A DNA stretch of 64,000 nucleotides from NCBI RefSeq assembly GCF_000473245.1, contig NC_022524.1, forward strand, positions 1,078,501 through 1,142,500, given 5' to 3'. The position numbers were made by a program, and so were the translations under genes. Below the pieces are notes generated by a model. That model was not told the DNA's origin, ran no database searches, and saw nothing but the letters and a program-made list of their open reading frames with translations. This document shows, one piece after another, positions 51,958 through 60,176 of the stretch. Position 1 is the first letter of the stretch, and each line of letters opens with the position of its first letter. The stretch is from Bacillus infantis NRRL B-14911. Lineage in GTDB: Bacteria > Bacillota > Bacilli > Bacillales > Cytobacillaceae.

Positions 51958-52917
51958 ATGGAAAAGGTAGTAATTCTTGGAACTGGACCTGCCGGCCTGA
52001 CTGCAGCAATCTATTTGGCCCGTGCCAATATGAATCCGGTAATCATTGAGGGCGATCAGCCTGGAGGACAGCTGACACTGACGACAGAGGTCGAGAACTT
52101 CCCGGGCTTCACCGATGGAATCATGGGTCCTGAGCTGATGGATAATATGAGAAAGCAGGCTGAACGCTTTGGTGCGGTCTTTAAGAGAGGATGGGTGACA
52201 GAAGCAGATTTTTCAAAAAAGCCGTTCAGGATGAAGGCAGACGGTATTGGAGAAATAGAAGCAGAATCAGTCATTCTTTCAACCGGCGCCTCTGCCAAGC
52301 TTTTAAACATTCCCGGCGAGAAAGACAATATAGGCAAGGGAGTCAGCACCTGTGCCACTTGTGATGGGTTCTTTTTCCGCGGGAAAAAGGTCCTGATCAT
52401 CGGCGGCGGGGACTCTGCCATGGAAGAAGCCAACTTCCTTACTAAATTTGCTGACAATGTAACCATTGTCCACCGCAGAGATGAGCTGAGGGCTTCAAAG
52501 ATTATGCAGGACAGGGCCAGGGAAAATCAGAAAATCAGCTGGAAACTGAACAGGACTCCTGTAGAGGTCCTATCAGAATCTGATAAGGTGACCGGCCTTA
52601 AAGTGCTGAATAATGAAACCGGAGAGGAAGAAGTCCTGGAAACAGACGGCATTTTTGTTGCCATCGGCCACAGGCCCAACACAGGATTCCTCGGCAGCCA
52701 GATCGACCTGGATGAGTCTGGCTATATCACTGTAAAGCCTGGCACGACAGAGACCAATATCAAAGGTGTGTTTGCCTGCGGCGATGTCCAGGATAAAAGG
52801 TACAGGCAGGCCATCACAGCTGCAGGAACCGGCTGCATGGCGGCCCTTGACGCCGAAAGATATCTGGAAGGTGACGCCATCCTTGATTGGAGCGAAACCC
52901 TCAACCAGGGCCAGTAG
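51958..52917 (+). CDS. trxB: Thioredoxin reductase TrxB (or close paralogue)
   Basis: A 319-residue FAD/NADPH enzyme. FAD fold VVILGTGPAGLTAAIYLARA, redox-active disulfide STCATCDGFFFRGK, NADPH fold VLIIGGGDSAMEEANFL, HRRDELRA and the C-terminal GVFACGDVQDKRYRQAITAAGTG. ATG 51958 follows GGAGG; the frame is open upstream to 51910 without a ribosome binding site. In bacilli the housekeeping trxB lies elsewhere in the genome, so this copy next to cadA and two UxxC proteins may be a dedicated reductant of that cluster; this is inference. Confidence 0.9.
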   Translation: MEKVVILGTGPAGLTAAIYLARANMNPVIIEGDQPGGQLTLTTEVENFPGFTDGIMGPELMDNMRKQAERFGAVFKRGWVTEADFSKKPFRMKADGIGEIEAESVILSTGASAKLLNIPGEKDNIGKGVSTCATCDGFFFRGKKVLIIGGGDSAMEEANFLTKFADNVTIVHRRDELRASKIMQDRARENQKISWKLNRTPVEVLSESDKVTGLKVLNNETGEEEVLETDGIFVAIGHRPNTGFLGSQIDLDESGYITVKPGTTETNIKGVFACGDVQDKRYRQAITAAGTGCMAALDAERYLEGDAILDWSETLNQGQ

Positions 52918-53046
52918 AAGATTTTGCCTTTAAAAATGCTGGGAAACCAGCTATAAATCAACAGGGAAAAGGCAGGATAAAAGATGGATGCGTTATTTTA
53001 TGAACCTGCTATAATGAGTGAAAAATCATTATTAGGGTGGTTTTGC

Positions 53047-53241
53047 ATGGGAAATACAAGCTGCAGATATGTCATTAATGCTTCAGGAAAAAGCGGTGAA
53101 ATGTATCATACAACATGCGAAAATAAGATGGAAGTCAAAAGATGGATCGAGGAAAACCAGGAAAAGATTCTGGCAGACAGAATAAAAGTGACTGACAAGA
53201 AAAAACGTCCTTTTTCCGGGCTTCTGTTTTTTATAAAATAA
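53047..53241 (+). CDS. Small hypothetical protein (64 aa)
   Basis: A 64-residue basic protein, MGNTSCRYVINASGKSGEMY followed by HTTCENKMEVKRWIEENQEK and a Lys-rich end, with two cysteines. ATG 53047 has gggtgg 6 bases before it; an in-frame ATG at 52984 lies upstream of the promoter. An extended -10 (TGCTATAAT, ending about 53016) precedes it and a strong terminator follows, so it has its own transcription unit. No family is recognised. Confidence 0.6.
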   Translation: MGNTSCRYVINASGKSGEMYHTTCENKMEVKRWIEENQEKILADRIKVTDKKKRPFSGLLFFIK

Positions 53242-53253
53242 TCATCCAGGGGG

Positions 53254-53283
53254 TGCCGCGATTGCCGCGGCATTCTTTTTTTG
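53254..53283 (+). terminator. Rho-independent terminator
   Basis: TGCCGCG-attgc-CGCGGCA followed by a run of T. Confidence 0.9.
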
Positions 53284-53307
53284 TATAAAGTTTTGTAAAC
53301 TGGTGAA

Positions 53308-53313
53308 TATAAT
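53308..53313 (+). promoter_or_regulatory. -10 element of the tRNA-like RNA gene
   Basis: TATAAT, 6 bases before the tRNA-like sequence; no clear -35 box was found. Confidence 0.45.
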
Positions 53314-53319
53314 AGCATG

Positions 53320-53405
53320 GTGCCTGTAGCTCAATGCAAAGAGCAGCCGGTTTTTACTACTGTGAAAAATTGTGCATTTTGCGGGTTGAAATCCCGCCAG
53401 GTCCA
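53320..53405 (+). ncRNA. tRNA-like small RNA (degenerate tRNA with enlarged central region)
   Basis: GTGCCTG-TA-GCTC-aatgcaaa-GAGC reproduces a tRNA acceptor strand, bases 8-9 and a D arm. GCGGG-ttgaaat-CCCGC is a T arm with 7-nt loop, and CAGGTCC pairs with the 5' strand (6 of 7, one GU). Between D and T arms lie 35 instead of about 22 bases, with no ordinary 5-bp/7-nt anticodon arm; AAAAT-tgtgc-ATTTT is the only clear stem. The D loop lacks GG, the T loop has G where C56 is expected, and no CCA is encoded. TATAAT precedes it and a terminator follows directly, so it is likely transcribed. Either a tRNA pseudogene or a tRNA-like regulator. Confidence 0.6.
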
Positions 53406-53408
53406 TTG

Positions 53409-53438
53409 AAGCCGCATCCCTTTGGGGGTGCGGCTTTT
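53409..53438 (+). terminator. Rho-independent terminator after the tRNA-like RNA
   Basis: AAGCCGCAtCCC-tttg-GGGgTGCGGCTT followed by TTCT, three bases after the 3' end of the acceptor stem. Confidence 0.85.
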
Positions 53439-53485
53439 CTGCCGGAAGCTAATCAAATGAAAATTTAAAAATGCTATTTTCAAAT

Positions 53486-53543
53486 TGACATTGAGAATCA
53501 ATATCAATTATAATAAACTTAATGATATTGAGAATCAATATCA
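53486..53543 (+). promoter_or_regulatory. Promoter with two Fur boxes
   Basis: -35 TTGACA (53486-53491), 18-base spacer, -10 TATAAT (53510-53515). TGAGAATCAATATCA occurs twice, at 53493-53507 inside the spacer and at 53529-53543; the second lies in a perfect dyad GATATTGA-gaa-TCAATATC. Both match the 7-1-7 Fur pattern TGATAATNATTATCA at 13 of 15 positions. Confidence 0.8.
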
Positions 53544-53544
53544 C

Positions 53545-53591
53545 TTAAAGCGGGACTGACCTGCCAAACCCCCTCTGCAGTCCCGCTTTAA
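53545..53591 (+). promoter_or_regulatory. Stable leader hairpin before the IDEAL-domain gene
   Basis: A perfect 14-bp stem, TTAAAGCGGGACTG with CAGTCCCGCTTTAA, around a 19-nt C-rich loop. No U tract follows. It lies in the 5' leader, between the Fur boxes and the ribosome binding site, and could protect the mRNA or act as an attenuator. Confidence 0.6.
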
Positions 53592-53626
53592 TACATATCT
53601 TAAAATTTTTGATAGGAGGGACTGAT

Positions 53627-54031
53627 ATGAATCATCAGTTTGCGGTATTGGAAGCTTTCAGGCATGAATATCCTGTCTGCAGGGCATGCTGTGCGGCTAA
53701 GGCGCCTGGACCGCTCGATTTGAAAAAGGGCGATGTTCTGGCCATAACGTGTGAGAAAAAGTATGTTGACCTTCTGGGATGGTTCTTTTTAATCAATATT
53801 AACGGAGAGCGGCAAGTATATATGTCTATATCTGACTTAGAAGATTATTATTTAACCGGAAAGATATGCTCTTTCTTTGACCTGGCATTAAAGATGAACC
53901 ATTTGAGCTATAAAGTCAATCAGTCCCTGGACTGCAGGAATAAAAAAGAGTTTGGTATGTATTCTGAACAGCTGAGGCAATGGAAGGAATTCCAGGAGTC
54001 CGTTTACGAGAAAGATAAAGAAAGGGTATAA
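53627..54031 (+). CDS. Fur-regulated cysteine-rich protein with C-terminal IDEAL-like segment
   Basis: A 134-residue protein: N-terminal cysteine cluster (EYPVCRACCAAKAPG), a compact beta-like middle (GDVLAITCEKKYVDLLGWFF), and a C-terminal helix (KVNQSLDCRNKKEFGMYSEQL) that resembles the IDEAL motif of bacilli (LxxxIDxALDxxDxxAF). ATG 53627 has AGGAGGG 6 bases upstream. Two Fur boxes in its promoter suggest expression under iron limitation. No function is known. It ends at a terminator that overlaps the stop. Confidence 0.75.
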   Translation: MNHQFAVLEAFRHEYPVCRACCAAKAPGPLDLKKGDVLAITCEKKYVDLLGWFFLININGERQVYMSISDLEDYYLTGKICSFFDLALKMNHLSYKVNQSLDCRNKKEFGMYSEQLRQWKEFQESVYEKDKERV

Positions 54032-54074
54032 AGGCAGGAAAATGCGTCATTGATGCATTCTCCTGCCTTTTTTT
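54030..54074 (+). terminator. Rho-independent terminator
   Basis: AAAGGCAGGAaaATGC pairs with GCATtcTCCTGCCTTT, followed by T5 and more; it begins at the stop codon. Confidence 0.9.
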
Positions 54075-54129
54075 ATATGAAGCCTTTTCGGGGGGTGAGT
54101 CAATGCTCTTACACATCCCTCCCAATCCA

Positions 54130-54996
54130 TCACAAGTTTATATGGAAATGCGCTGCAATCACAGAAATATAGGAATCAAATTCCTGGATTCCCTTGAAGT
54201 TGGACAGCATGCCCTGAATGACTGGAACCCTTGGGCTGCTGCTCAATATTTCCGCTTCCAGCACTTCCATGGACACTGCCAGATCTTCTTTATGCCTTCC
54301 TGACAACGCTTCCTTTTTCATGCTTTTCACCGCCGAAGTTAAATTACCCTTGTGCCCGGCAAGCATTTTTTTTGCTGCTTCCAGCAGAGCTGCATTTTTT
54401 TCCTCAGAGATGATCGGCTCTTCCTCGAGGATGCCGCCGACAATGCTGTCCATCCTTCGCATGATATATTCAGCAACCCCATCTGCTTTAAAGTTTTCAG
54501 GATCGTGCATAAGAATTTTAAAGAATGGGTGGAACATACCTTCGATCATCATGGAGAGGTCCCAAAGATATGGAGTGATTTTTTCACCATAGATGGAAGA
54601 CAGGCCATTTCTGTAAAATTGATGCACCTCTATGATCCGTGCAAATATAAGTTCCTTTAGTGCTTCATCCCTTGGCAGCGCCTGCTCCCGGGTAAGCATG
54701 ATCATAAAGTCTTTATGAGTGGCAAATGTATTGAAAAGGGAACCCAGCTGGCTGATGAATTTTTCGCGGGGCTCCAGTTCCCTGTTTTCATATACAAAAA
54801 TTTCTGCATGCAATTCATCGAAGCTATTGTCGAAAATAGCATGAAGGAGCTCTTCCTTTGATTTGAAATAAAGATAGAAGGCTCCCTTTGACATGCCTGT
54901 GTCATTGACGATTTCCTGGATGGAGGTTGAGCTGAAGCCCTTTTTTGCAAATAGTTTCTTAGCGGAATCAAGTATCATTTTTTCTTTTTCCTTCAA
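54130..54996 (-). CDS. yerO: TetR-family regulator YerO-like
   Basis: 288 residues if started at TTG 54996, which has GGGAGG upstream. N-terminal TetR helix-turn-helix MILDSAKKLFAKKGFSSTSIQEIVNDTGMSKGAFYLYFKSKEEL split over residues 7-50; the C-terminal 230 residues are helical and longer than in most TetR proteins. B. subtilis YerO is a TetR regulator of about the same length next to the RND pump gene yerP (swrC), the same divergent arrangement as here. Tandem TGACCRGTCAGTCA sites in the shared promoter are its likely operators. Confidence 0.9.
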   Translation of the reverse strand: MKEKEKMILDSAKKLFAKKGFSSTSIQEIVNDTGMSKGAFYLYFKSKEELLHAIFDNSFDELHAEIFVYENRELEPREKFISQLGSLFNTFATHKDFMIMLTREQALPRDEALKELIFARIIEVHQFYRNGLSSIYGEKITPYLWDLSMMIEGMFHPFFKILMHDPENFKADGVAEYIMRRMDSIVGGILEEEPIISEEKNAALLEAAKKMLAGHKGNLTSAVKSMKKEALSGRHKEDLAVSMEVLEAEILSSSPRVPVIQGMLSNFKGIQEFDSYISVIAAHFHINL

Positions 54997-55099
54997 TTGA
55001 TCAGAACCTCCCTGTCTGGGTCTCTTAAAGCCATTTATAGATACTGCAGCGTTCTGCTGCCAGTCACAATATCGCCACATTTTAAACCTGTGGTAAAAC

Positions 55100-55155
55100 T
55101 TGACGCATGACCGGTCAGTCAGTTATGCTAGGCACTGTAGTGACCAGTCAGTCAC
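55100..55155 (+). promoter_or_regulatory. swrC promoter with tandem TetR operators
   Basis: -35 TTGACG (55100-55105), 18-base spacer, -10 TATGCT (55124-55129). TGACCGGTCAGTCAG (55108-55122) fills the spacer and TGACCAGTCAGTCAC (55141-55155) follows the expected start of transcription, so a bound repressor would block polymerase twice. Confidence 0.75.
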
Positions 55156-55204
55156 ATCATAATACAAAAAGTCAATTAAATCAATTATAGCAAGGAGAGG
55201 AAGT

Positions 55205-58200
55205 ATGAAAAGCATTATCCAGTTTTCCCTGAAGAACAAATTTGCTGTCTGGCTTCTGACAATTATTATTACGGCAGCAGGCTTGTATTCCGGGTTGAAC
55301 ATGAAAATGGAAACCATCCCGAGCATTTCGACCCCGCTTGTTTCGGTGATGACGGTCTACCCGGGTGCCACTCCGGAACAGGTGGCAGATGAAATTTCAG
55401 AACCGATTGAAAAGAGGGTCCAAAACCTTGAAGGAGTATCAGTGGTAAGCTCTTCTTCCTTCCAGAACGCTTCATCGGTTCAGATACAATACAATTTTGA
55501 CAAAGATATGGATAAAGCACAGGATGAAGTGAAGGAAGCGCTGGACAGCATTGAATTTCCAGACGGTGCCCAGGAGCCCGGTGTTTCCCGCCTCAGCCTT
55601 GATGCATTCCCAATCATGTCCCTGAGCATCTCTGATGAGAAAAAATCTCTGCCTGAGCTGACTAAAACGGCTGAAGACCAGATTGTGCCTGCGATTGAGG
55701 GGATAGAAGGAGTTTCTTCTGTCCAGATATCCGGCCAGCAGCTTCAGGAAGCACAGCTCACCTTTGACCAGGAAAAGATGGCTGAATTTGGGCTTGATGA
55801 AGAAACAGTCAAGAACATCATCAAAGGTTCTGATGTTTCTTTCCCGCTCGGATTGTATACATTTGAAAACACTGAAAAATCGGTTGTTATTGATGGAAAT
55901 ATCGCTACAATAGATGACTTAAAACAGCTGAAGATTCCAGCTGTTCCGCAGGGAGCCGGCCAGCAGGCCCAGGGTGCTCCGGCTGAAAGCGGCCAGCAGG
56001 CTGCAGGACAGCAGCAGGGTGCTGCCCCTGGTGCAGGTGCACAGCAGGGCGCTGGCCAGGCTGGTGCAGCTGCGGGAATTCCGACTGTTGAGCTTCAGGA
56101 TATCGCCACTATTGAAGTGGTCGGCAAAGCCGAATCGATCTCAAGGACTAATGGAGAAACATCAATCGGCGTACAGATTGTTAAAGCCGCCGATGCCAAT
56201 ACGGTTGAAGTTGTCAATGATGTAAAGGCACAGCTTTCAGAGCTTGAAAAAGACATTGATGGCTTGAAGGTAACGCCAATCTTTGACCAGGGAGAGCCGA
56301 TCGAAGAATCTGTAGAGACGATGCTGAGCAAAGCTGTATTTGGGGCAATTTTTGCGATGATCATCATTCTTCTGTTCCTGCGCAATTTCAGGACGACGAT
56401 CATATCGGTCATTTCAATCCCATTATCGCTGCTTATTGCGATACTTCTGCTGAAGCAGATGGATATCACGCTGAACATTATGACATTGGGTGCCATGACT
56501 GTGGCCATCGGCCGTGTAATCGATGATTCAATTGTCGTCATCGAAAATATTTTCCGCCGCATGAGCCTTAAAGGTGAAGAACTGTCAGGACGGGAACTGA
56601 TTGTTTCGGCAACAAAGGAAATGTTTATGCCGATCCTGTCTTCGACCATTGTCACCATTGCGGTATTCCTCCCGCTTGGACTGGTTAAAGGCACGGTCGG
56701 GGAACTGTTCCTTCCGTTTGCTCTTACCGTGGTATTTGCCCTGCTTGCATCGCTGCTTGTAGCGATTACGATTGTGCCGATTATGGCCCATACGTTCTTT
56801 AAGAACGGATTGCCGGCCAAGCATCAGCATCAGGATGAAGAAAAGCCCGGCAAGCTTGCTTCAGGCTACCGGAAGGTCCTTAACTGGGCATTGAACCACA
56901 AAATCATCACCTCGGGGATTGCCGTACTGATGCTGGTCGGAAGCTTGTTCCTTGTACCAGTAATCGGCGTTTCTTTCCTGCCTGCCGATGAGCAGAAAAT
57001 GGTGATTGCCACATACAAACCAGAGCCGGGCCAGACACTTGAAGAGGTAGAGGAAATTGCCGGCCGCGCAGAAGAGATGCTTCTCGACAGAGACGGAGTG
57101 AAAAACCTGCAGTTCTCTGTGGGCGGAGAAAATCCGATGAACCCCGGCCAGTCCAATTCCGCTATGTTCTTTGTAGAATATGAGGATAGCAAAGAGAATT
57201 TTGATAAAGAAAAAGAAGATGTGATTGAAGAGCTGAAAGGTTTGGCTGATAAAGGGGAATGGGGAAGCCAGGACTTCTCCGGAATGGGTTCAAGCAGTTC
57301 GCTTTCCATGCAGGTATACGGAGAGAGCATGGATGATATTGAGCCGGTCATCTCCGAACTTGAAGGCATCTTTAAAGACAATGATTCTTTGACAAATGTT
57401 AAAACAAGCATCTCAGATACGTATGACGAATACACGCTCGTAGCTGACCAGGAGAAATTGAGCAGCCTGGGGCTGTCTGCAGCACAGATCGGAATGGGCC
57501 TTTCCAACACAGGCCAGCGCCAGGTGCTGACGACGGTTGATTATGATAACGAAGAAGTCAACGTATATGTTGAAATGGAAGCAGAATCTTACCAGGATAT
57601 CGATGACCTTACAGACCAGACGGTTCAGTCTCCACTGGGAATTGAGGTTCCGATTAAAGATGTGGTCGAAATTCAGGAAGGTACGACTTCCGATACGATT
57701 ACAAGGCAGGACGGCCGGATTTACGCGAATGTCAGCGGAGAGATTACATCGAAGGATGTTGCAAAAGTTTCTGCAGATGTGAATGCGGAAGCTGATAAGC
57801 TTGAGCTGCCTTCAAATGTTGAAATTTCAATGGGCGGTGTAACGGAGGATATCAATGAATCCTTTACACAGCTTGGGCTTGCGATGCTTGCTGCCATCGC
57901 GATTGTATATCTCGTTCTGGTCATTACTTTTGGCGGAGGGCTTGCTCCATTTGCCATCCTGTTCTCACTGCCGTTCACGATCATCGGTGCTCTTGTCGGG
58001 CTATTGATTGCAGGGGAGACCTTGAGCGTATCTGCCATGATCGGGGCATTGATGCTGATCGGGATTGTCGTGACCAATGCAATCGTCCTGATTGACCGCG
58101 TCATCCATAAGGAACAGGAAGGCCTGCCGACACGGGAAGCGCTTCTGGAAGCAGCCGGTACAAGGCTTCGTCCAATCCTGATGACAGCCATCGCAACCAT

Positions 58201-58387
58201 CGGTGCATTGGCGCCGCTGGCTGTAGGACTTGAAGGAAGCGGCCTGATTTCCAAAGGACTGGGAGTAACCGTAATAGGCGGACTCACAAGCTCCACGCTT
58301 CTCACATTGCTGATTGTGCCTATTGTGTATGAGAGCTTAATGAAGCTGAAGAGAAGAGGAAAAAAGAAAACAGCAGCTGCTGAATAA
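55205..58387 (+). CDS. swrC: RND-family efflux pump SwrC/YerP-like
   Basis: A 1060-residue HAE1-type RND transporter with 12 membrane helices. TM1 (FAVWLLTIIITAAGLYSGL), porter-domain start MKMETIPSISTPLVSVMTVYPGA, TM4 proton-relay region GAMTVAIGRVIDDSIVVIENIF with the Asp-Asp pair, and the TM10-11 repeat GIVVTNAIVLIDRVIH. B. subtilis SwrC (1065 residues) exports surfactin and other amphiphiles. A striking insert of about 45 residues near 248-293 is almost only Gln, Gly, Ala and Pro (GAGQQAQGAPAESGQQAAG). ATG 55205 follows AGGAGAGG. It is divergent from its likely repressor gene. Confidence 0.94.
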   Translation: MKSIIQFSLKNKFAVWLLTIIITAAGLYSGLNMKMETIPSISTPLVSVMTVYPGATPEQVADEISEPIEKRVQNLEGVSVVSSSSFQNASSVQIQYNFDKDMDKAQDEVKEALDSIEFPDGAQEPGVSRLSLDAFPIMSLSISDEKKSLPELTKTAEDQIVPAIEGIEGVSSVQISGQQLQEAQLTFDQEKMAEFGLDEETVKNIIKGSDVSFPLGLYTFENTEKSVVIDGNIATIDDLKQLKIPAVPQGAGQQAQGAPAESGQQAAGQQQGAAPGAGAQQGAGQAGAAAGIPTVELQDIATIEVVGKAESISRTNGETSIGVQIVKAADANTVEVVNDVKAQLSELEKDIDGLKVTPIFDQGEPIEESVETMLSKAVFGAIFAMIIILLFLRNFRTTIISVISIPLSLLIAILLLKQMDITLNIMTLGAMTVAIGRVIDDSIVVIENIFRRMSLKGEELSGRELIVSATKEMFMPILSSTIVTIAVFLPLGLVKGTVGELFLPFALTVVFALLASLLVAITIVPIMAHTFFKNGLPAKHQHQDEEKPGKLASGYRKVLNWALNHKIITSGIAVLMLVGSLFLVPVIGVSFLPADEQKMVIATYKPEPGQTLEEVEEIAGRAEEMLLDRDGVKNLQFSVGGENPMNPGQSNSAMFFVEYEDSKENFDKEKEDVIEELKGLADKGEWGSQDFSGMGSSSSLSMQVYGESMDDIEPVISELEGIFKDNDSLTNVKTSISDTYDEYTLVADQEKLSSLGLSAAQIGMGLSNTGQRQVLTTVDYDNEEVNVYVEMEAESYQDIDDLTDQTVQSPLGIEVPIKDVVEIQEGTTSDTITRQDGRIYANVSGEITSKDVAKVSADVNAEADKLELPSNVEISMGGVTEDINESFTQLGLAMLAAIAIVYLVLVITFGGGLAPFAILFSLPFTIIGALVGLLIAGETLSVSAMIGALMLIGIVVTNAIVLIDRVIHKEQEGLPTREALLEAAGTRLRPILMTAIATIGALAPLAVGLEGSGLISKGLGVTVIGGLTSSTLLTLLIVPIVYESLMKLKRRGKKKTAAAE

Positions 58388-58395
58388 GCAGACTG

Positions 58396-58430
58396 AAGAG
58401 GCAGCGGGAATCCCCCGCTGCCTCTTTTTT
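58396..58430 (+). terminator. Rho-independent terminator after swrC
   Basis: AAGAGGCAGCGGG-aatc-CCCCGCTGCCTCTT followed by T run. Confidence 0.94.
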
Positions 58431-58452
58431 CTGTTCAACTGAAGTATTGCAT

Positions 58453-59643
58453 CTAGAGAAGCCTTAATAAAGCACCGCCGGCTGCCCCGGTTAGTACGAC
58501 GATCCATGGAGGCAGCTTCCAGTAGGCAAGCATGGCAAAAAGGATGCTTGCGAATGCGAAGTCTGCCGGCGCCAGGATGGAGCTTGTCCAGATTGGATTG
58601 TAAAAGGCAGCAATCAGAATGCCTACCACTGCTGCATTGACCCCCATCAAGACACTGGCAGCCTTTGGGTTGCTGCGCAGCCTGGCCCAGAATGGCAGCG
58701 CGCCGGCAATCAATAAAAAGGCGGGGAGGAATATAGCGGCAGTCGCCAGGAGACCCCCCTGCCAGCCGCTGATTACGGCTCCGATATAGGAAGCAAAGGT
58801 GAAGAGCGGGCCCGGCACCGCCTGGGCAGCGCCATATCCGGCAAGAAAGGCTTCTTCAGTCAGCCAGCCGCCCGGCACAAACTCCCGTTCAAGGAGGGGA
58901 AGTACAACATGACCGCCGCCAAATACGAGTGAACCGGAGCGGTAAAAGCTGTCAAACATCGCAATCCAGTTTAAGGAAGTGGCTTCCCGAAGAACCGGAA
59001 GGATGATGAGCAGGCCGAAAAATAATGCCAGTGCCGCTGCGCCTGTCTTTTTTGAAATCGGAAATGGCATTGGTGCCTTTTTTTCCTGTGAGTGGTTTCT
59101 ATAAAGGACAAAACCGGCAATTCCCGCGGCTAAGATAATCGAAATCTGCGAAATGGCAGTTTGCCACAAAAGGGCTGCTGTCAGGGCAAGAAGGACGATG
59201 GCCTTCCTTTTCAGATCAGGTGCAAGCTTTGACGCCATTCCCATGATGGCATGCGCCACCACAGCAGTGGCTACAATTTTCAAACCATGGATCCACCCGG
59301 AATTGGCTGCGTCCAGGCCATCCATGAGAAGTGCAAAAAGAATCAGCGCTACAACGGAAGGGAGGGTAAAGCCTAAGAAGGCAAGAAAACCGCCAATCAG
59401 GCCACCTCTGGCAAAGCCGATTCCCATGCCTACCTGGCTGCTTGCAGGGCCGGGCAGGAACTGGCAAAGAGCTACAAGATCAGCATAGCTTTGCTCATCC
59501 ATCCACTTCCGCCGTCTTACATACTCTTCATGAAAATAGCCCAAGTGGGCAATAGGACCGCCAAATGATGTCAGGCCAAGCTTGGCCGAAACTAGCAGTA
59601 TCTCAATAAAAGTATGAATGGTATATTTACTTTCTGTATTCAT
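58453..59643 (-). CDS. chrA: Chromate transporter ChrA (two-domain form)
   Basis: A 396-residue membrane protein made of two homologous CHR halves. N-terminal half: KLGLTSFGGPIAHLGYFHEEYVRRRKW and CQFLPGPASSQVGMGIGFARGG; C-terminal half: FYRSGSLVFGGGHVVLPLLEREFV and GYGAAQAVPGPLFTFASYIG. Both PGP motifs and the FGG motifs are intact. It is expected to expel chromate from the cytosol. ATG 59643 follows AAGGAG; a TTG further upstream overlaps the padR stop. It is the second gene of a padR-chrA operon. Confidence 0.93.
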   Translation of the reverse strand: MNTESKYTIHTFIEILLVSAKLGLTSFGGPIAHLGYFHEEYVRRRKWMDEQSYADLVALCQFLPGPASSQVGMGIGFARGGLIGGFLAFLGFTLPSVVALILFALLMDGLDAANSGWIHGLKIVATAVVAHAIMGMASKLAPDLKRKAIVLLALTAALLWQTAISQISIILAAGIAGFVLYRNHSQEKKAPMPFPISKKTGAAALALFFGLLIILPVLREATSLNWIAMFDSFYRSGSLVFGGGHVVLPLLEREFVPGGWLTEEAFLAGYGAAQAVPGPLFTFASYIGAVISGWQGGLLATAAIFLPAFLLIAGALPFWARLRSNPKAASVLMGVNAAVVGILIAAFYNPIWTSSILAPADFAFASILFAMLAYWKLPPWIVVLTGAAGGALLRLL

Positions 59644-59666
59644 CTTTTCGTCTCTCCTTCCGTTAA

Positions 59667-59975
59667 TCAATCTTTGATTTCTTTAAAAAGCTCATAAGCC
59701 TTTTTCCTGGCTTCTTCCAAAACCGTCTGCCCTTTTGGAGTAGCTGTATAGTACTTCCGGATTTTACCATCCACATTCCGGTTTTCCTTCATAAGCAGGC
59801 CATCTGATTCCATCCCGTGAAGAATGGGATACAATGTGCCAGAGCTTATCGAGTAGCCATGCTCTTTCAGCTCTTCCAGCATCCATGCTCCATAGATCGG
59901 TTCTTCCAATGCATGGTGGAGGATGTGGATCTGGATAAAGCCCAAGAATAATTTGCGCAGAATTTTATCTTCCAC
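59667..59975 (-). CDS. PadR-family regulator upstream of chrA
   Basis: A 102-residue winged-helix regulator with the PadR signature: IHILHHALEEPIYGAWMLEELKEHGYSISSGTLYPILHGMESDGLL followed by KIRKYYTATPKGQTVLEEAR. GTG 59975 is the start, with AGGGGG 7 bases upstream. PadR genes accompany chrA in many bacilli, where they probably respond to chromate. A dyad upstream is its likely operator. Confidence 0.92.
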   Translation of the reverse strand: MEDKILRKLFLGFIQIHILHHALEEPIYGAWMLEELKEHGYSISSGTLYPILHGMESDGLLMKENRNVDGKIRKYYTATPKGQTVLEEARKKAYELFKEIKD

Positions 59976-59990
59976 TTCCCAGCCCCCTAT

Positions 59991-60026
59991 CGTTATATCG
60001 AAGTTCAATATCGGATTTCGATAACG
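59991..60026 (-). promoter_or_regulatory. Candidate PadR operator
   Basis: CGTTATATCGAA (59991-60002) and TTCGATAACG (60017-60026) form an inverted repeat, with a further TATCG copy between, upstream of the padR start. Confidence 0.55.
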
Positions 60027-60176
60027 GTAGTATAACAATATCTGAATGGAATTTAAGTACCTTTACATAATCTTTACAAAAAGAAAGAGAAATGAAAGAT
60101 TCACTCTAATTTTTTCCATTCATAGATTTGTTATTTGAGGTAAAAATAAACGAAACATAAAAAAGGAGTGAAGATC

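Noticed and set aside
53320-53405. tRNA-Sec (selC) identity for the tRNA-like element
   Set aside because: No UCA anticodon loop, ordinary 4-bp D stem, no extended acceptor/T arrangement or long variable arm of the selC type.
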